In this document: positions 23,372 through 33,167 of the stretch, piece by piece
Layout of the letters: each line of letters opens with the position of its first letter
Numbering within the stretch: the stretch's first letter is position 1
Origin: Endocalyx cinctus
Lineage: Eukaryota > Ascomycota > Sordariomycetes > Amphisphaeriales > Apiosporaceae
Assembly: GCA_001600455.1 (NCBI GenBank)
Contig: BCKC01000003.1
Location: forward strand, 3,014,315-3,078,314
Length of the DNA stretch: 64,000 nucleotides
Reading direction: 5' to 3'
Made by a program: the position numbers and the translations under genes
The notes under the pieces: model-generated
The model's input: the letters and a program-made list of their open reading frames with translations, nothing else
Told to the model about the DNA's origin: nothing
The model's database searches: none

Positions 23372-25369
23372 TCAAATAAACAAATTCCGGACGATGAAGT
23401 CAAAAATATCCTCGGCGGTGATTCTTCGAGCGCTGGAGATGAAATCGTTGATAGCCTTTTCATCGAAAGAGCTACCACTGCCGAGGTTGCCCAAGTCGTT
23501 GTTGAGATACGCCTTCTCCGCGTTAGAGAGTTCGCGACGTTCCGTCTCCTTCCATTTTCGCTCAGCCTCCGCCTTGGCCTGTCGAAGGATGGCGTCCGTA
23601 TTCTCCGTCTCCCAAAGGTTGCATTTGTTGCATTCCCTGCAGCGCGTACCATCGCCTTCTGGTCGGAAGTGCTGACAGAAATGTTGGTAACCCTCTTTGG
23701 AGCCGCCGATGTCTTTGCGACAGACGTAGCACATCTTATATCCGCATGGACAGGTCAGCTTGTTGCACCCGGCCGTCTTTACAAACGAGGTGTTGCATCG
23801 TGGACAGACGCGCTTGATCGCCATCGACATAGCCTGCTCGACCTGCGTTCGAAGGGCAATGAGGGACGACTCGTGGCAGATGTGAATGTCTACCCAGGCC
23901 TTGGAACAGGATATACACGAGGGACGTGCGCAAGACGGGTTCTGACAAACAAATTTGAGACCTCGTTTCTGACGTTGGTAACGGCTAAGTGCCGCCTTGA
24001 AGTGCCGCATCACATATTCTCTAAAAGTATGAGTAAGGAAAAGAGCCAAGGTGGCTAGAATCAGCCCTCCCAGAAGGGGAAAAGTGACGGGAAAGAACAG
24101 CAGCGATACCAAGACGAACATAAGGTTAGGTATGCTGCTCGGTCGAATTTTAGGGAGCGGGGTGCTGTTCGGTAGATACAAGTCGTCGATCTCGGCGTAA
24201 TCGCAAAACGGACATCGGATGAGAGGTAAATTGGAAGATATGATACTGTGCTCCGCGAGGCGCTGGTCGAGTTTGTGCAATATCTCAGCACCTTTCTTTT
24301 CTTCGTGCATAGCTCGGTGGATATGCTCCGAGGATATAAAACCTTCGCACTCAACCGACGAAACAGCAGGACACCGTAGAGTACCGGTATCTTTGTTGAT
24401 ACTGCGCCGCCAGCCTTGCCCGAAGACGGCCTCTGTGATGGAGTGCTGCACACATCGAAAACAAACCATATGCCCCTCGATACTACAGGTGGTGAATTCC
24501 TCAAAAACACCGTCAGTAAAGCAACAGGAGCACTCGTACGTGGCCTCACAAGCCTCGGCTTCCTCGGCATGCAACGATACCGCCAAAGCGCGGTCTTTCT
24601 CTTCCATAGACTCCTTTTCGCGCCGTTTCAAAGGAGCGATCAGCTCGTCAAACAGCTCTCTATCGAGCTCTGCGTTACCGGTGGCCTTTACCGACGGTAC
24701 GAGGGACCCGTCATCGGACGCCTTCCAGACAATGAGAGGATGTGATTCGGCCTCGGTACAGGTGACGGGTTTTCGCCGGAAGACAAAGGACGAGAAAGCA
24801 AATTTCCAAGATTTGGACGATAATTGAACGAGGGTCGGCCGGGCGTCTAGATACGAATAGTTGGACTCGGAAAGGACTGCGTTGATAGACGAACGAGATA
24901 ACCCCTTGAACTCTTGCAAGGCCAAGCTGCGTACGGCTGACTTGTACTCGTCCGCCCTGAAGGTTTCCACCTTGGAAACGCCGGGGTTCTTCTGGACATC
25001 CGGATTGCTTATCTTCTTCCGCCCCTTCACGAACTCGCTGGGGTTCTTGAGTAACTTGTCGGTGATGACGAATAATTTGGACTCTTCGGAGAAGTTGGCG
25101 AGCATTTCGCGAAAGACTTCGACCTGGAAATGGGGAAACAAATCGGCAAGCATCTCCAGGTTATTATTCAGGTCGATCACGTCTTGGGGCGGGAGTGTTT
25201 GCGGGCGGAGCTGGGACTCGTCGGAGAGGTACTCGGAGGAGTGAGGGTCGGGACTTCGAGACGGAGACGTGGAACTTTCGGTTATCGAGTCTTTAGACGC
25301 GTGCGACCGAAGCGACTTGGACGAACCATTTCGGCCGGATTGATTTCCTAAAAGATGGGAAAGAAACAT
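23372..25369 (-). CDS. RBR-type E3 ubiquitin ligase, RNF216/Triad3-like, membrane-anchored
   Basis: 665 residues, single exon. Order of domains: Ser-rich N-terminus (1-60); a CUE/UBA-like helical segment at about 69-108 (NLEMLADLFPHF onward); RING1 from C280 to about C341; a hydrophobic stretch of about 33 residues at 413-447; an IBR around 475-500; and RING2 with C522, C525, C540, C542, C547, C550. The RBR catalytic Cys is C535 in KTAGC. C-terminal Cys/His residues (565-583) and a coiled-coil-like KAEAERKWKETERRE region follow. RBR ligases pass ubiquitin through the RING2 Cys to substrates. The architecture resembles the RNF216 family. The hydrophobic segment between RING1 and IBR would anchor the enzyme in a membrane, and if it forms a hairpin all catalytic parts stay in the cytosol. 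Substrates are unknown. Confidence 0.88.
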   Translation of the reverse strand: MFLSHLLGNQSGRNGSSKSLRSHASKDSITESSTSPSRSPDPHSSEYLSDESQLRPQTLPPQDVIDLNNNLEMLADLFPHFQVEVFREMLANFSEESKLFVITDKLLKNPSEFVKGRKKISNPDVQKNPGVSKVETFRADEYKSAVRSLALQEFKGLSRSSINAVLSESNYSYLDARPTLVQLSSKSWKFAFSSFVFRRKPVTCTEAESHPLIVWKASDDGSLVPSVKATGNAELDRELFDELIAPLKRREKESMEEKDRALAVSLHAEEAEACEATYECSCCFTDGVFEEFTTCSIEGHMVCFRCVQHSITEAVFGQGWRRSINKDTGTLRCPAVSSVECEGFISSEHIHRAMHEEKKGAEILHKLDQRLAEHSIISSNLPLIRCPFCDYAEIDDLYLPNSTPLPKIRPSSIPNLMFVLVSLLFFPVTFPLLGGLILATLALFLTHTFREYVMRHFKAALSRYQRQKRGLKFVCQNPSCARPSCISCSKAWVDIHICHESSLIALRTQVEQAMSMAIKRVCPRCNTSFVKTAGCNKLTCPCGYKMCYVCRKDIGGSKEGYQHFCQHFRPEGDGTRCRECNKCNLWETENTDAILRQAKAEAERKWKETERRELSNAEKAYLNNDLGNLGSGSSFDEKAINDFISSARRITAEDIFDFIVRNLFI

Positions 25370-26781
25370 TTTATTCCGAAATCGTCTCCCTCCTTGTCTC
25401 TCTCTCTCTCTCTCGCGTCAAGTCAGGGCTAGGTCAGGTTAGGTCGAGTCGGTTCGAGCCAGGTCATGATAACTTGAGATAGAATCGGGCAGACGATATT
25501 TCACATGAACGCACTTCTACACGGACGTGGGTTGATAAACAAACCGAAACAAATGACCTCTATCTAGAAGACAATAAATTCGCAGCAAGAAAGCATGACG
25601 CCGCACAAGCACATTTGAAGTGATCGGTCACCGAGGGTGATGAGGCTGAAAGTGTAATAAACGAATGAATGACAACCTTTTTACTGGTTGGTAATAATGT
25701 ACAACTGCTAAGTACCTACTTAGGTACGTACATAGCAGGTAGTTATAGATCTCTGGGCATTAAGGAACAGTAAAGATACCCAACAAGTGGGAGCTGTAAT
25801 GCAACCTGTCAGCAGCCTGTCAATGGGTCTTTAATAGGGTATATTAAGTAGTAATATGTACCCGTAAGGTTAATTTTATGGGAAATCGGAGATAAAAGTT
25901 GGGGGGTTTCAATATTGTTATATACAGTATTAGTTTAAGATATACAATGGATATATAGTAAAGAAAGATTATTCGACTACTGATAGAATATTGTATCTAT
26001 ATATATATACTACATATAGTAAGCAGTAAATATACCTAGGTATGTCCCTGAATAACTACTATGTAGTAGGTAATCGACAGGCAGATATATTTTCCATTCT
26101 TATATAATATATATTATATATATATATTCTTAATAATCCATCATACGTAAGATTCATGGATGGCATCTTCAAGCGGAGATGTTATGAACAAAATCTTGGA
26201 AGCGAGTTATCTGACAAATGACTTTTGATTACCTACTCTATACCAAGGTGGGTTTGGTTACGTTGGCAATAAACTGCGCCGTTGTTGTATGTGTTGCTAT
26301 TGGGTTCCATTACAAGATCAGTAATCAAAATCACGTACATACTACCGTGCCGTGGTAGCCTGAGGATAACACCGAGGCCTGGGACCAGTCCTGGGATTTC
26401 GGAGTTTCGCTCCTAAAAATCTTCCCTATACTTTTGCCCGTGATAGGATAAATAATTCGGGCAAGGGGGCTTTCTCTGCATACGAATAACCATTTTAGAA
26501 CAAGTAATATTGCCAATCTCCATCTGGATCTTCTGACTTTGAAATCCAAAAAGACAATGTCGTTATTTATAATCCTTATAACGTTTGGATAAGATACTTA
26601 AGTGTTTCTTGCAGTAAACCTTTTTATAAAAGCTGGCTTTCCCGTCGCACTTGCTAGCATTGATTAGAAGTAATTATATTCATAAGTTAAACAAAGTGGA
26701 AGCATAGTCTATCCATCCCTCAGAGAGAAAAAGACGAAGGAGAAAAAACCAACCCGCCAGCAGCCCTTAACCTTCGGAAGC
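25370..26781. other. Divergent intergenic region
   Basis: About 1.4 kb between the RBR ligase and the MFS transporter. A (TC)9 tract lies at 25397..25414, near the ligase start. Strongly AT-rich alternating stretches (about 25925-26130), including a TATATAATATATATTATATA-type palindrome near 26100, occupy the centre. No gene was recognised. Confidence 0.6.
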
Positions 26782-28592
26782 ATGACTGCTTCTACTAGTT
26801 CACCAAGCCAAAGCGTGCCCGACGACAAAGTTACAGACGCCGTCGAAAAAGGTGAGGTCACGGAAGACGAGATGAGAGGAGAGGATGGTGAGAATCCTGA
26901 TAGCGAACCTAAACATCCAGAAACGGCGTGGGACTGGAATACAGATCCTCATAATCCGTATAACTGGTCAAAATGGCGGAAGAACTTGCAACTAGCTTCA
27001 ATATCAACCATTGCCTTCACGAGGTACGTATAATGAGAGAACTTACTCATACTTCCCCGTCTTATCTTCTACCTTCACTTTAATAATACGAGAAAAAAAA
27101 AAGTTCTCAATACTAATCAAGATGTATCAAACCAAATACAGCTCCATAGGGACCTCCCTAATCAGCCCAGCGCATAACCAACTAACCGAAGACTTCGGGG
27201 TCTCGAGCACGGTAGCGTTCCTACCGCTCACGACGTACGTGCTCGCCCTCGGCCTCGGTCCCATCCTCGGCGGTCCTTTATCCGAGACCGCCGGCCGTCG
27301 AGCCGTCTGGGCTTCCGCCGTCGTCCTAGGCGGGCTGTTCGCCCTGGGCTCGGCCTTCTCTCCCTCCCTGCCGGCCCTGGCCGTCATGCGCTTCTTCTCC
27401 GGATTTTTTTACGCCCCGAGCCTGGCGATCGGAAGCGGCGTCCTCGCCGAGGTGTACACGCCGGCCGAGCGAGGGCTTCCGGCTACCTTGTATATCCTGT
27501 CTCCGTTCCTGGGTCCTGGTTTAGGGTAAGTGAAAAAAAAAACGCATTACCAAGTCCTTTTTTCCTGATTTTCCTAAGCTAAATCTTCGATTAAAAATGT
27601 TTTAGACCGGTAGTTGGCGTATTTGTTACGGGGCGGATGAGTTGGCGCTGGACGATGTTCACGCTCGCCTTCTTTTCCGCATTCAGCCTGGTTTGGCTCC
27701 CGTTTATGGACGAGACGTACCACCCCATTCTACAGCGCCGAAGGATGAAGACGTTGGGCTTGGAACTACCCCCGCGGCCGCCGCTTCGCGACGCCATGAA
27801 ACAGTTCGCCACCATCGGAATCGTGCGTCCGCTGCATATGCTTCTGACGGAGCCGATCGTCTCCTTTCTGTCCCTGTACGTGTCCGTAGGGTTCGGCATC
27901 CTGTTTACCTTCTTCGGAAGCTTCTTTTATATATTCGAAAACGTGTATCATTTCACGTTTTATCAGACCGGCCTGGTATTCTTGGCCATCGGATTCGGCT
28001 GCGTACTAGGAACGACGGTTTGTCTGCTGTGTAACGTGTTCCTCTACCGGCCGCAGATCCGGCGCCACCCTCCGCACCAGGTCCCGCCTGAGCATAGATT
28101 GTACCCAGCCATGCTAGGTGGGATCATGATGCCGATCAGCTTGTTCTGGTTCGCTTGGACGACGCGATCCGACATCACCCCTGCCGTACCGATTATTGCC
28201 GTAGTGTTGTACGGCATGAGCAACCTTACCCTATTCATCGGCGCGCTACAGTATCTGGGCGACGTTTATCATCGGACCAACGTGGCCAGCGCCAGCAGCG
28301 CCAACAGTTTTGCGAGGTATACCTTTGGAGCTGTGTTCCCCTTGTTCACCCTGCAGTGTAAGTTCACGGCACCCAAACCTCTTTTATACGGAATTTACTT
28401 GAATTCCCATTGAGTGAATTGGAAAATTCGGGCACTAACCGGAGGCCTATAGTATACAAGGGGCTAGGCATCGCTTGGGCGACAAGCCTCCTCGGATTTG
28501 TGGCCTTGGCACTACTCCCGCTGCCGCTACTTCTTTTTAAGTTCGGCAAGGCAATTAGAAAGAGGTCGAAATATGAAATTGCATCATACTAA
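26782..28592 (+). CDS. MFS drug/polyamine-type H+ antiporter (DHA1)
   Basis: Four exons: 26782..27023, 27142..27525, 27606..28357 and 28453..28592, giving 505 residues. The acidic cytosolic N-terminus ends in NPYNWSKWRK, typical of fungal DHA1 multidrug and polyamine transporters. About 12 membrane segments follow. The GRRAVW loop after TM2 corresponds to motif A, and GPGLGPVVG in TM5 is the antiporter motif C, completed across the intron at 27526..27605. The last exon restores the final membrane helix (WATSLLGFVALALLPLPLLLF). Proteins of this group export drugs, polyamines or small organic compounds from the plasma membrane; the substrate cannot be read from sequence. It converges with an arylamine N-acetyltransferase gene 424 bp away. 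Confidence 0.92.
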
Positions 28593-29016
28593 TGACTATG
28601 AGTACGTGATTGACGGATATTATGATAAATAGCGAACAGGTACATGATATGTGATATAGACTTTAGATTGTTATTAAGATTCATAGGTACTCCTTAGGAG
28701 TATTTTCATCATAGAAAGAGGGGCCACTTAAACAGCTAGAACGATGAAATAGAAAATTACGCGTTACTTCATCTCTATGCCTAAGCATCTATAATGTATG
28801 CTTAAGTATATGTAGAACGAGAAGTAACTAGCTAGATGATTACACCGCACAGAGGACGCCGCTCTTAGAGGGCTCCCAATCAAGTATATAGTAAGATGTA
28901 TACTATTAGCGGTGAAAGTTTAATTATTATGAACCAAAAGGATAAATACACCTTTGGGAGCATGAGTGAGATACTTACCAGCTACAGCGAGCTAACGATC
29001 CAAACCCTAGTCAAAC
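28593..29016. other. Convergent intergenic region
   Basis: 424 bp between the MFS and acetyltransferase 3' ends. Nothing recognisable. Confidence 0.6.
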
Positions 29017-29973
29017 TTATGAAAGAGCAGTTTTGAACCCCTCCATGGCAGAAATCTCTTCTTCCGTCAAGCTTATACCAAAGTATTTTTCTAGGGCAAG
29101 AACGCGTTCTTGTTCTGTCTTGCATTCCTGCACGACAACCGTTTTGCCGCCTAGGTTTTCCTTAATGACACCGTTCAATAACATACGTTTGCCGTAAATC
29201 TCTTCCCTCCCCTCCCCGGAAGCGCCTGCAGCCTGCTCGCTGTTCACTGGGCGTCGTAAGAACTTGATGGTAAGTATGGCGAAGGTTGCGAAACACGTGG
29301 GATTGGTGCTGGTGTGCCAATTGATAACCTCCCAGTCGTTGGGAAACCATTCTACGTCGGGAAAAGCGTAGAACGAATTCCATTCCTGATCAATGCTATT
29401 GCGGTATTGATATGTCCAGAGTTTCGTCTCTTCCGTGCGCTGGGTCTGGGAGGGAATCCAATCCCTGATTAGACGAATTTCTTGGGTGCCTATATTATGG
29501 TGGACGAGGCCGTCGACCAGAGGCATCGGCATGGTGGGACAGTCGCCTCCAAAACCTGTATCGACCATATACTTGACTTGGTCTATAACGACGATACAGA
29601 CGATGTGCATCCAACCTGGATAATCCCCTTGCGGGACACCTTCAAGTCGTGGGCGAACGCGTACGCCGACGCTGTAGGAAGTGAAGCCTAACCCCCTCAG
29701 CATGTTGTTGCAAAACTGAGCATTCTGCAGGCAGTAGCCTCCACGACCGCGTCCATTGGCGACAATCTTCTGAAACAGATGTTGCGGCTCCAGTATAACG
29801 CTATGAGTAGGGTTGTAATGTATATCTAGGTTCTCATATGGCACTGTAGATAGCATATGTACCTGTATTGCTTTGAGTAGGGCGAGTGATGGCGGCGCAT
29901 TATGAAGCGCTTTGGGGAGCTGTATATGATTAAGAAATTGGGTTATCTGCTCGTGGGTATATGCCGATGCCAT
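29017..29973 (-). CDS. Arylamine N-acetyltransferase
   Basis: 318 residues, single exon, near the usual NAT size. The Cys-His-Asp triad is visible: C81 in RGRGGYC, H123 in WMHIV and D138 in YMVDTGFGG. VPYENLDIHY near 44-53 is the conserved N-terminal NAT motif. The enzyme transfers an acyl group from acetyl-CoA (or malonyl-CoA in some fungi) to aromatic amines. In Fusarium a NAT detoxifies plant benzoxazolinone derivatives, so xenobiotic defence is a reasonable guess. The residue after the catalytic Cys is Leu (YCLQN) where YCFE or YCFQ is more common. It lies beside an MFS exporter gene in convergent orientation; a functional pairing is only inference. Confidence 0.93.
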   Translation of the reverse strand: MASAYTHEQITQFLNHIQLPKALHNAPPSLALLKAIQVHMLSTVPYENLDIHYNPTHSVILEPQHLFQKIVANGRGRGGYCLQNAQFCNNMLRGLGFTSYSVGVRVRPRLEGVPQGDYPGWMHIVCIVVIDQVKYMVDTGFGGDCPTMPMPLVDGLVHHNIGTQEIRLIRDWIPSQTQRTEETKLWTYQYRNSIDQEWNSFYAFPDVEWFPNDWEVINWHTSTNPTCFATFAILTIKFLRRPVNSEQAAGASGEGREEIYGKRMLLNGVIKENLGGKTVVVQECKTEQERVLALEKYFGISLTEEEISAMEGFKTALS

Positions 29974-31047
29974 CTTGCAAAACTAGTCGAGATGAACTCT
30001 AAGTGATTATTTGTTCGACCTTTATTTGCTTGTTTTATCGTGCTGTGGTTAACGAATGTTGTTTGATTAGTGAGTCAACAATTGTCTATCAACGGAACTT
30101 CATAGCTTCTTATATAAGAGTAAGATGAAGTACTATTTAGTTTAATTATTCCTGTAAATTAGTAAGTGACCCAGGACAAGATGGTATGTAATTTAAGTGA
30201 CAAGGGACTCGAAGGATTCAGAGGGTCCATCCAGCCATCGTGACAGGCATTTCAAGATTAGCATTTCAAGATTTTGAGGTTGTGTACTTTGTAAGAGAAA
30301 GACATCTCTTTCACTGCCTCTTTCTATTTCTCCGTCTCTCTCTCACTCTGGCTACCATGTAGCAGGTCTTACCACACTGATTATGAGTGTACCTTTTATA
30401 AAAAATAAATAAAAAATAAACTCTTTACTATAGAGTTTCACTTGAGGAGTGATGGATCTGTCCTTTTCTTTTCCTTGATTTTAAAGATGAGGTCGAAGAA
30501 GTATATTGAAGAACTAAATATAGTAGATGACTATACGAGCTTTGAGCCGAGTCCGAGGGTGGAGAATGGAAAAAGTTCTGCCGTATTTACCAAATAGAAT
30601 TAGTTTATCGCCTGACCGCCTTTAATCATCTTATCGTTACCCTTAAGGTTAATCCGTTGACCGCCTACTATTAAGGGAGGAGGGGTTCAATGGTAACTAA
30701 ACATCCCACCTGGGGCAGCTGGGCACTTTCTCACCAAGAGCCAGCTAATCCCCAAGCCCAGAACCTTCCATATAATTACTTATGTACTCAATTTCTAGTG
30801 CTACCACTACCTATTAGGCTCTAACTTACAGACATGCACCTTGAAGACTAGGCTGTATCTTTTTGCCTCTCGATATTTCATTTGCCTACTATCATCGGCT
30901 CAGTCTTTTTTCTTTATTTATACCTTTATTTCTCTATTCACCCATTTCTGTATTTTTCCCATTTCTCTTTAGTGTCTACGAATACCTAATTTGCTCCAAT
31001 CACCTTACGGTATTCTACGCTGTGCTTTGCAGGGATAATCAGAAATC
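29974..31047. other. Divergent intergenic region
   Basis: About 1.1 kb between the acetyltransferase and SGT2 start codons. A pyrimidine-rich stretch (about 30895-30975) lies close to the SGT2 start. No gene was recognised. Confidence 0.6.
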
Positions 31048-32275
31048 ATGGTAAGTGTTAGATGCATAGGAAGAATATCGTAGCCTTTAGTTGCCCCCCC
31101 CCTTCCCTTCTCTCCCCCCTAATCTAAAAATGCCTTCTTCCAATTAGACGAGATGATGAAAGAATAAATAATAGATCATTTGAGGAAAATAAAAATCAGA
31201 GACACTAACTATATCTTTCAAAATCAATAAATAGGCTACAACATCCAAGCAGCGCCTCGCGCTGGCCATCTGCGACTTTCTCAACACCTCGCTCACCGAC
31301 GGGACGCTCTCCTCGGAGGAGAAGGACAACGTTGACATTGCGATAAACTGCATCGGGGAATCCTTCAAGGTAGATCCCACGGACAAGGAAGCCATCACCT
31401 CGGCCGTCGGATCCCAGAACCTTCTCCAGATCTACGGCGTATACGAGAAATTAAAGGGGGGATCGGCGGCGGCGGCGTCAAAACCGTCGGCCTCGACGCC
31501 CATGGAAGAAGTGCCCAAGCTCCCCACGGAGGAGGAGAAGGCGCGGGCCGAGGAGCTCAAGGTAAAAGGCAACAAAGCCATGTCGGCCAAGTCGTACGCC
31601 GAAGCCGTCGAGGCCTACACGCAGGCGCTCGCGCTCAACCCCGGCAACGCGATCTACCTGTCGAACCGCGCGGCCGCCCACAGCGCCGCCCGCGACCACG
31701 AGAGCGCCCGGGCCGACGCCGAGGCCGCCGTCAAGGTCGACCCCAAGTACACCAAGGCCTGGTCGCGCCTGGGCCTGGCCCGGTTCGCCCTCGGCGACGC
31801 CCGGGGCAGCATGGAGGCCTACCAGCTCGGCATTGAGCACGAGGGCAGCGGCGGCAGCGAGGCCATGAAGAAGGGGTTCGAGACGGCCAAGCGACGCGTC
31901 GAGGAGCTCGAGGCCGAGGATTCCTCCCGCGGCGTCGGCGGTGGTCCCGACCTCGGTAGCTTGGCTAGCATGTTAGGAGGCGGAGGTGGTGCCGGTGCCG
32001 GTGCCGGTGCCGGCGGCGGTGGTGGTGGTATGCCCGACCTCGGCTCCATCATGAATAACCCCATGTTCGCGAGCATGGCCCAGAACCTCATGTCGAACCC
32101 GGAGATGATGCAGAACCTGATGAGCAACCCGCGCCTGCGCGAGATGGCGGAGCGCTTCGGCAGCGGCGGTGGCATGCCCGATTTTGGCAGCCTCATGTCC
32201 GATCCCGCTATCTCGGAAATGGCTCGGAATATGATGGGCGGTGGAGCTGGTAGAGGGGCTGGTGGCCCTCCCTAG
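31048..32275 (+). CDS. SGT2: Small glutamine-rich TPR co-chaperone Sgt2
   Basis: Two exons: 31048..31050 and 31235..32275, giving 347 residues. The first coding exon is only the ATG, followed at once by GTAAGT; splicing to the TAG acceptor gives MATTSKQRLALAICDFL, the conserved Sgt2 N-terminus. Residues 1-75 form the dimerisation domain that binds Get4/Get5. Three TPR repeats span about 107-208 (ELKVKGNKAM, AIYLSNRAAAHSA, YTKAWSRLGLARF), the Hsp70/Hsp90 tail-binding region. A Gly/Ala-rich linker precedes a Met/Asn-rich C-terminus with NPMFASMAQNLMSNPEMMQN and related repeats, which holds hydrophobic transmembrane helices. The protein hands tail-anchored proteins to the GET pathway in the cytosol. 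The C-terminal region is Met-rich rather than Gln-rich. Confidence 0.93.
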
Positions 32276-33167
32276 TTTCTAATTTCTTCATACAAGAAAA
32301 AAAAAAGAAAACCTATTATTATACTCAATCTCTAGATCGATCGTTCACTTGCTACCACCAAGAGGGCCATAACTTCTGCTAAGATTAGAAACACCTAAGT
32401 GAAGGAGCGCAGGAGCGAGATCGGTTAAAATTTTGGACAGGATACAAGATGACGGGTCAAGTGTAATTCCGCAACGTTGTGATAGACTACAAAAAAAAGA
32501 GGAAATATGAAGGTGAACATCTTTATTACAACTACTTTCATATAACAGATAGAGTATCATATCATAAATGAGAATAGCCCTTGATACCAGATATGCTTGA
32601 AATTTGTTTGTATTTCCCCTCTTCTTTTTGATGGATCATATTTATTTTTACAAATCCATTAATGCCCATTAAAACGAAACCAAATATTTTGGAGGCAAAA
32701 AAAAAAAAAACAAAGAAGAAAAGGAAGAAAAACCCTGGCTTATTAACTCCATGCTTGGCCGTCCATCATCGAATGATTAATTACCAGTATACTTTTTGTT
32801 AACAACCCCACCAGCTCCCTTCTTCATCTATCTATTACGAGTGAGAATAGAAACAAGAGGAAAAATAAGAAATAAGAAAAAAAAAGTCACAAAATTCCAG
32901 ATAGAATCACAATTGCCCAAAAAGTTTGTGTGTCCCATTTTTATTTTCCCTTCCAATACAGGAGAGTTTGCCATAACACCGTTGGGTAACGGTAAATAAA
33001 TACAATTGGCGGATAAAAGAGTACATCATGCGTTCCACGTGAGATAAAATAATGCAGAAGGGGATTATCTAGATAGATAAGAAATTAACTGTTTTTGGCT
33101 TTTTTTTTTCTTGAGAGCTCGATCTATAAGTGGATGAAATAATCTAAGGAAATAGTCTAAGATACTT
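32276..33167. other. Convergent intergenic region
   Basis: About 0.9 kb between the SGT2 and ABC transporter 3' ends. It contains several poly-A tracts (near 32698-32711 and 32878-32885). No gene was recognised. Confidence 0.6.

Noticed and set aside
24219..24827. 202-codon ORF on the plus strand inside the RBR ligase gene
   Set aside because: Complement of a recognised coding region, with no family features of its own.
25440..25465. GGTTCGAGCC resembling a tRNA B box
   Set aside because: Flanks are not complementary and no upstream A box is present. It is part of a loose GGTCAGGT/GGTCGAGT repeat.
26090..26130. AT palindrome as a possible replication origin or centromere element
   Set aside because: Simple alternating AT sequence is common in fungal spacers, and fungal origins cannot be called from such a motif.
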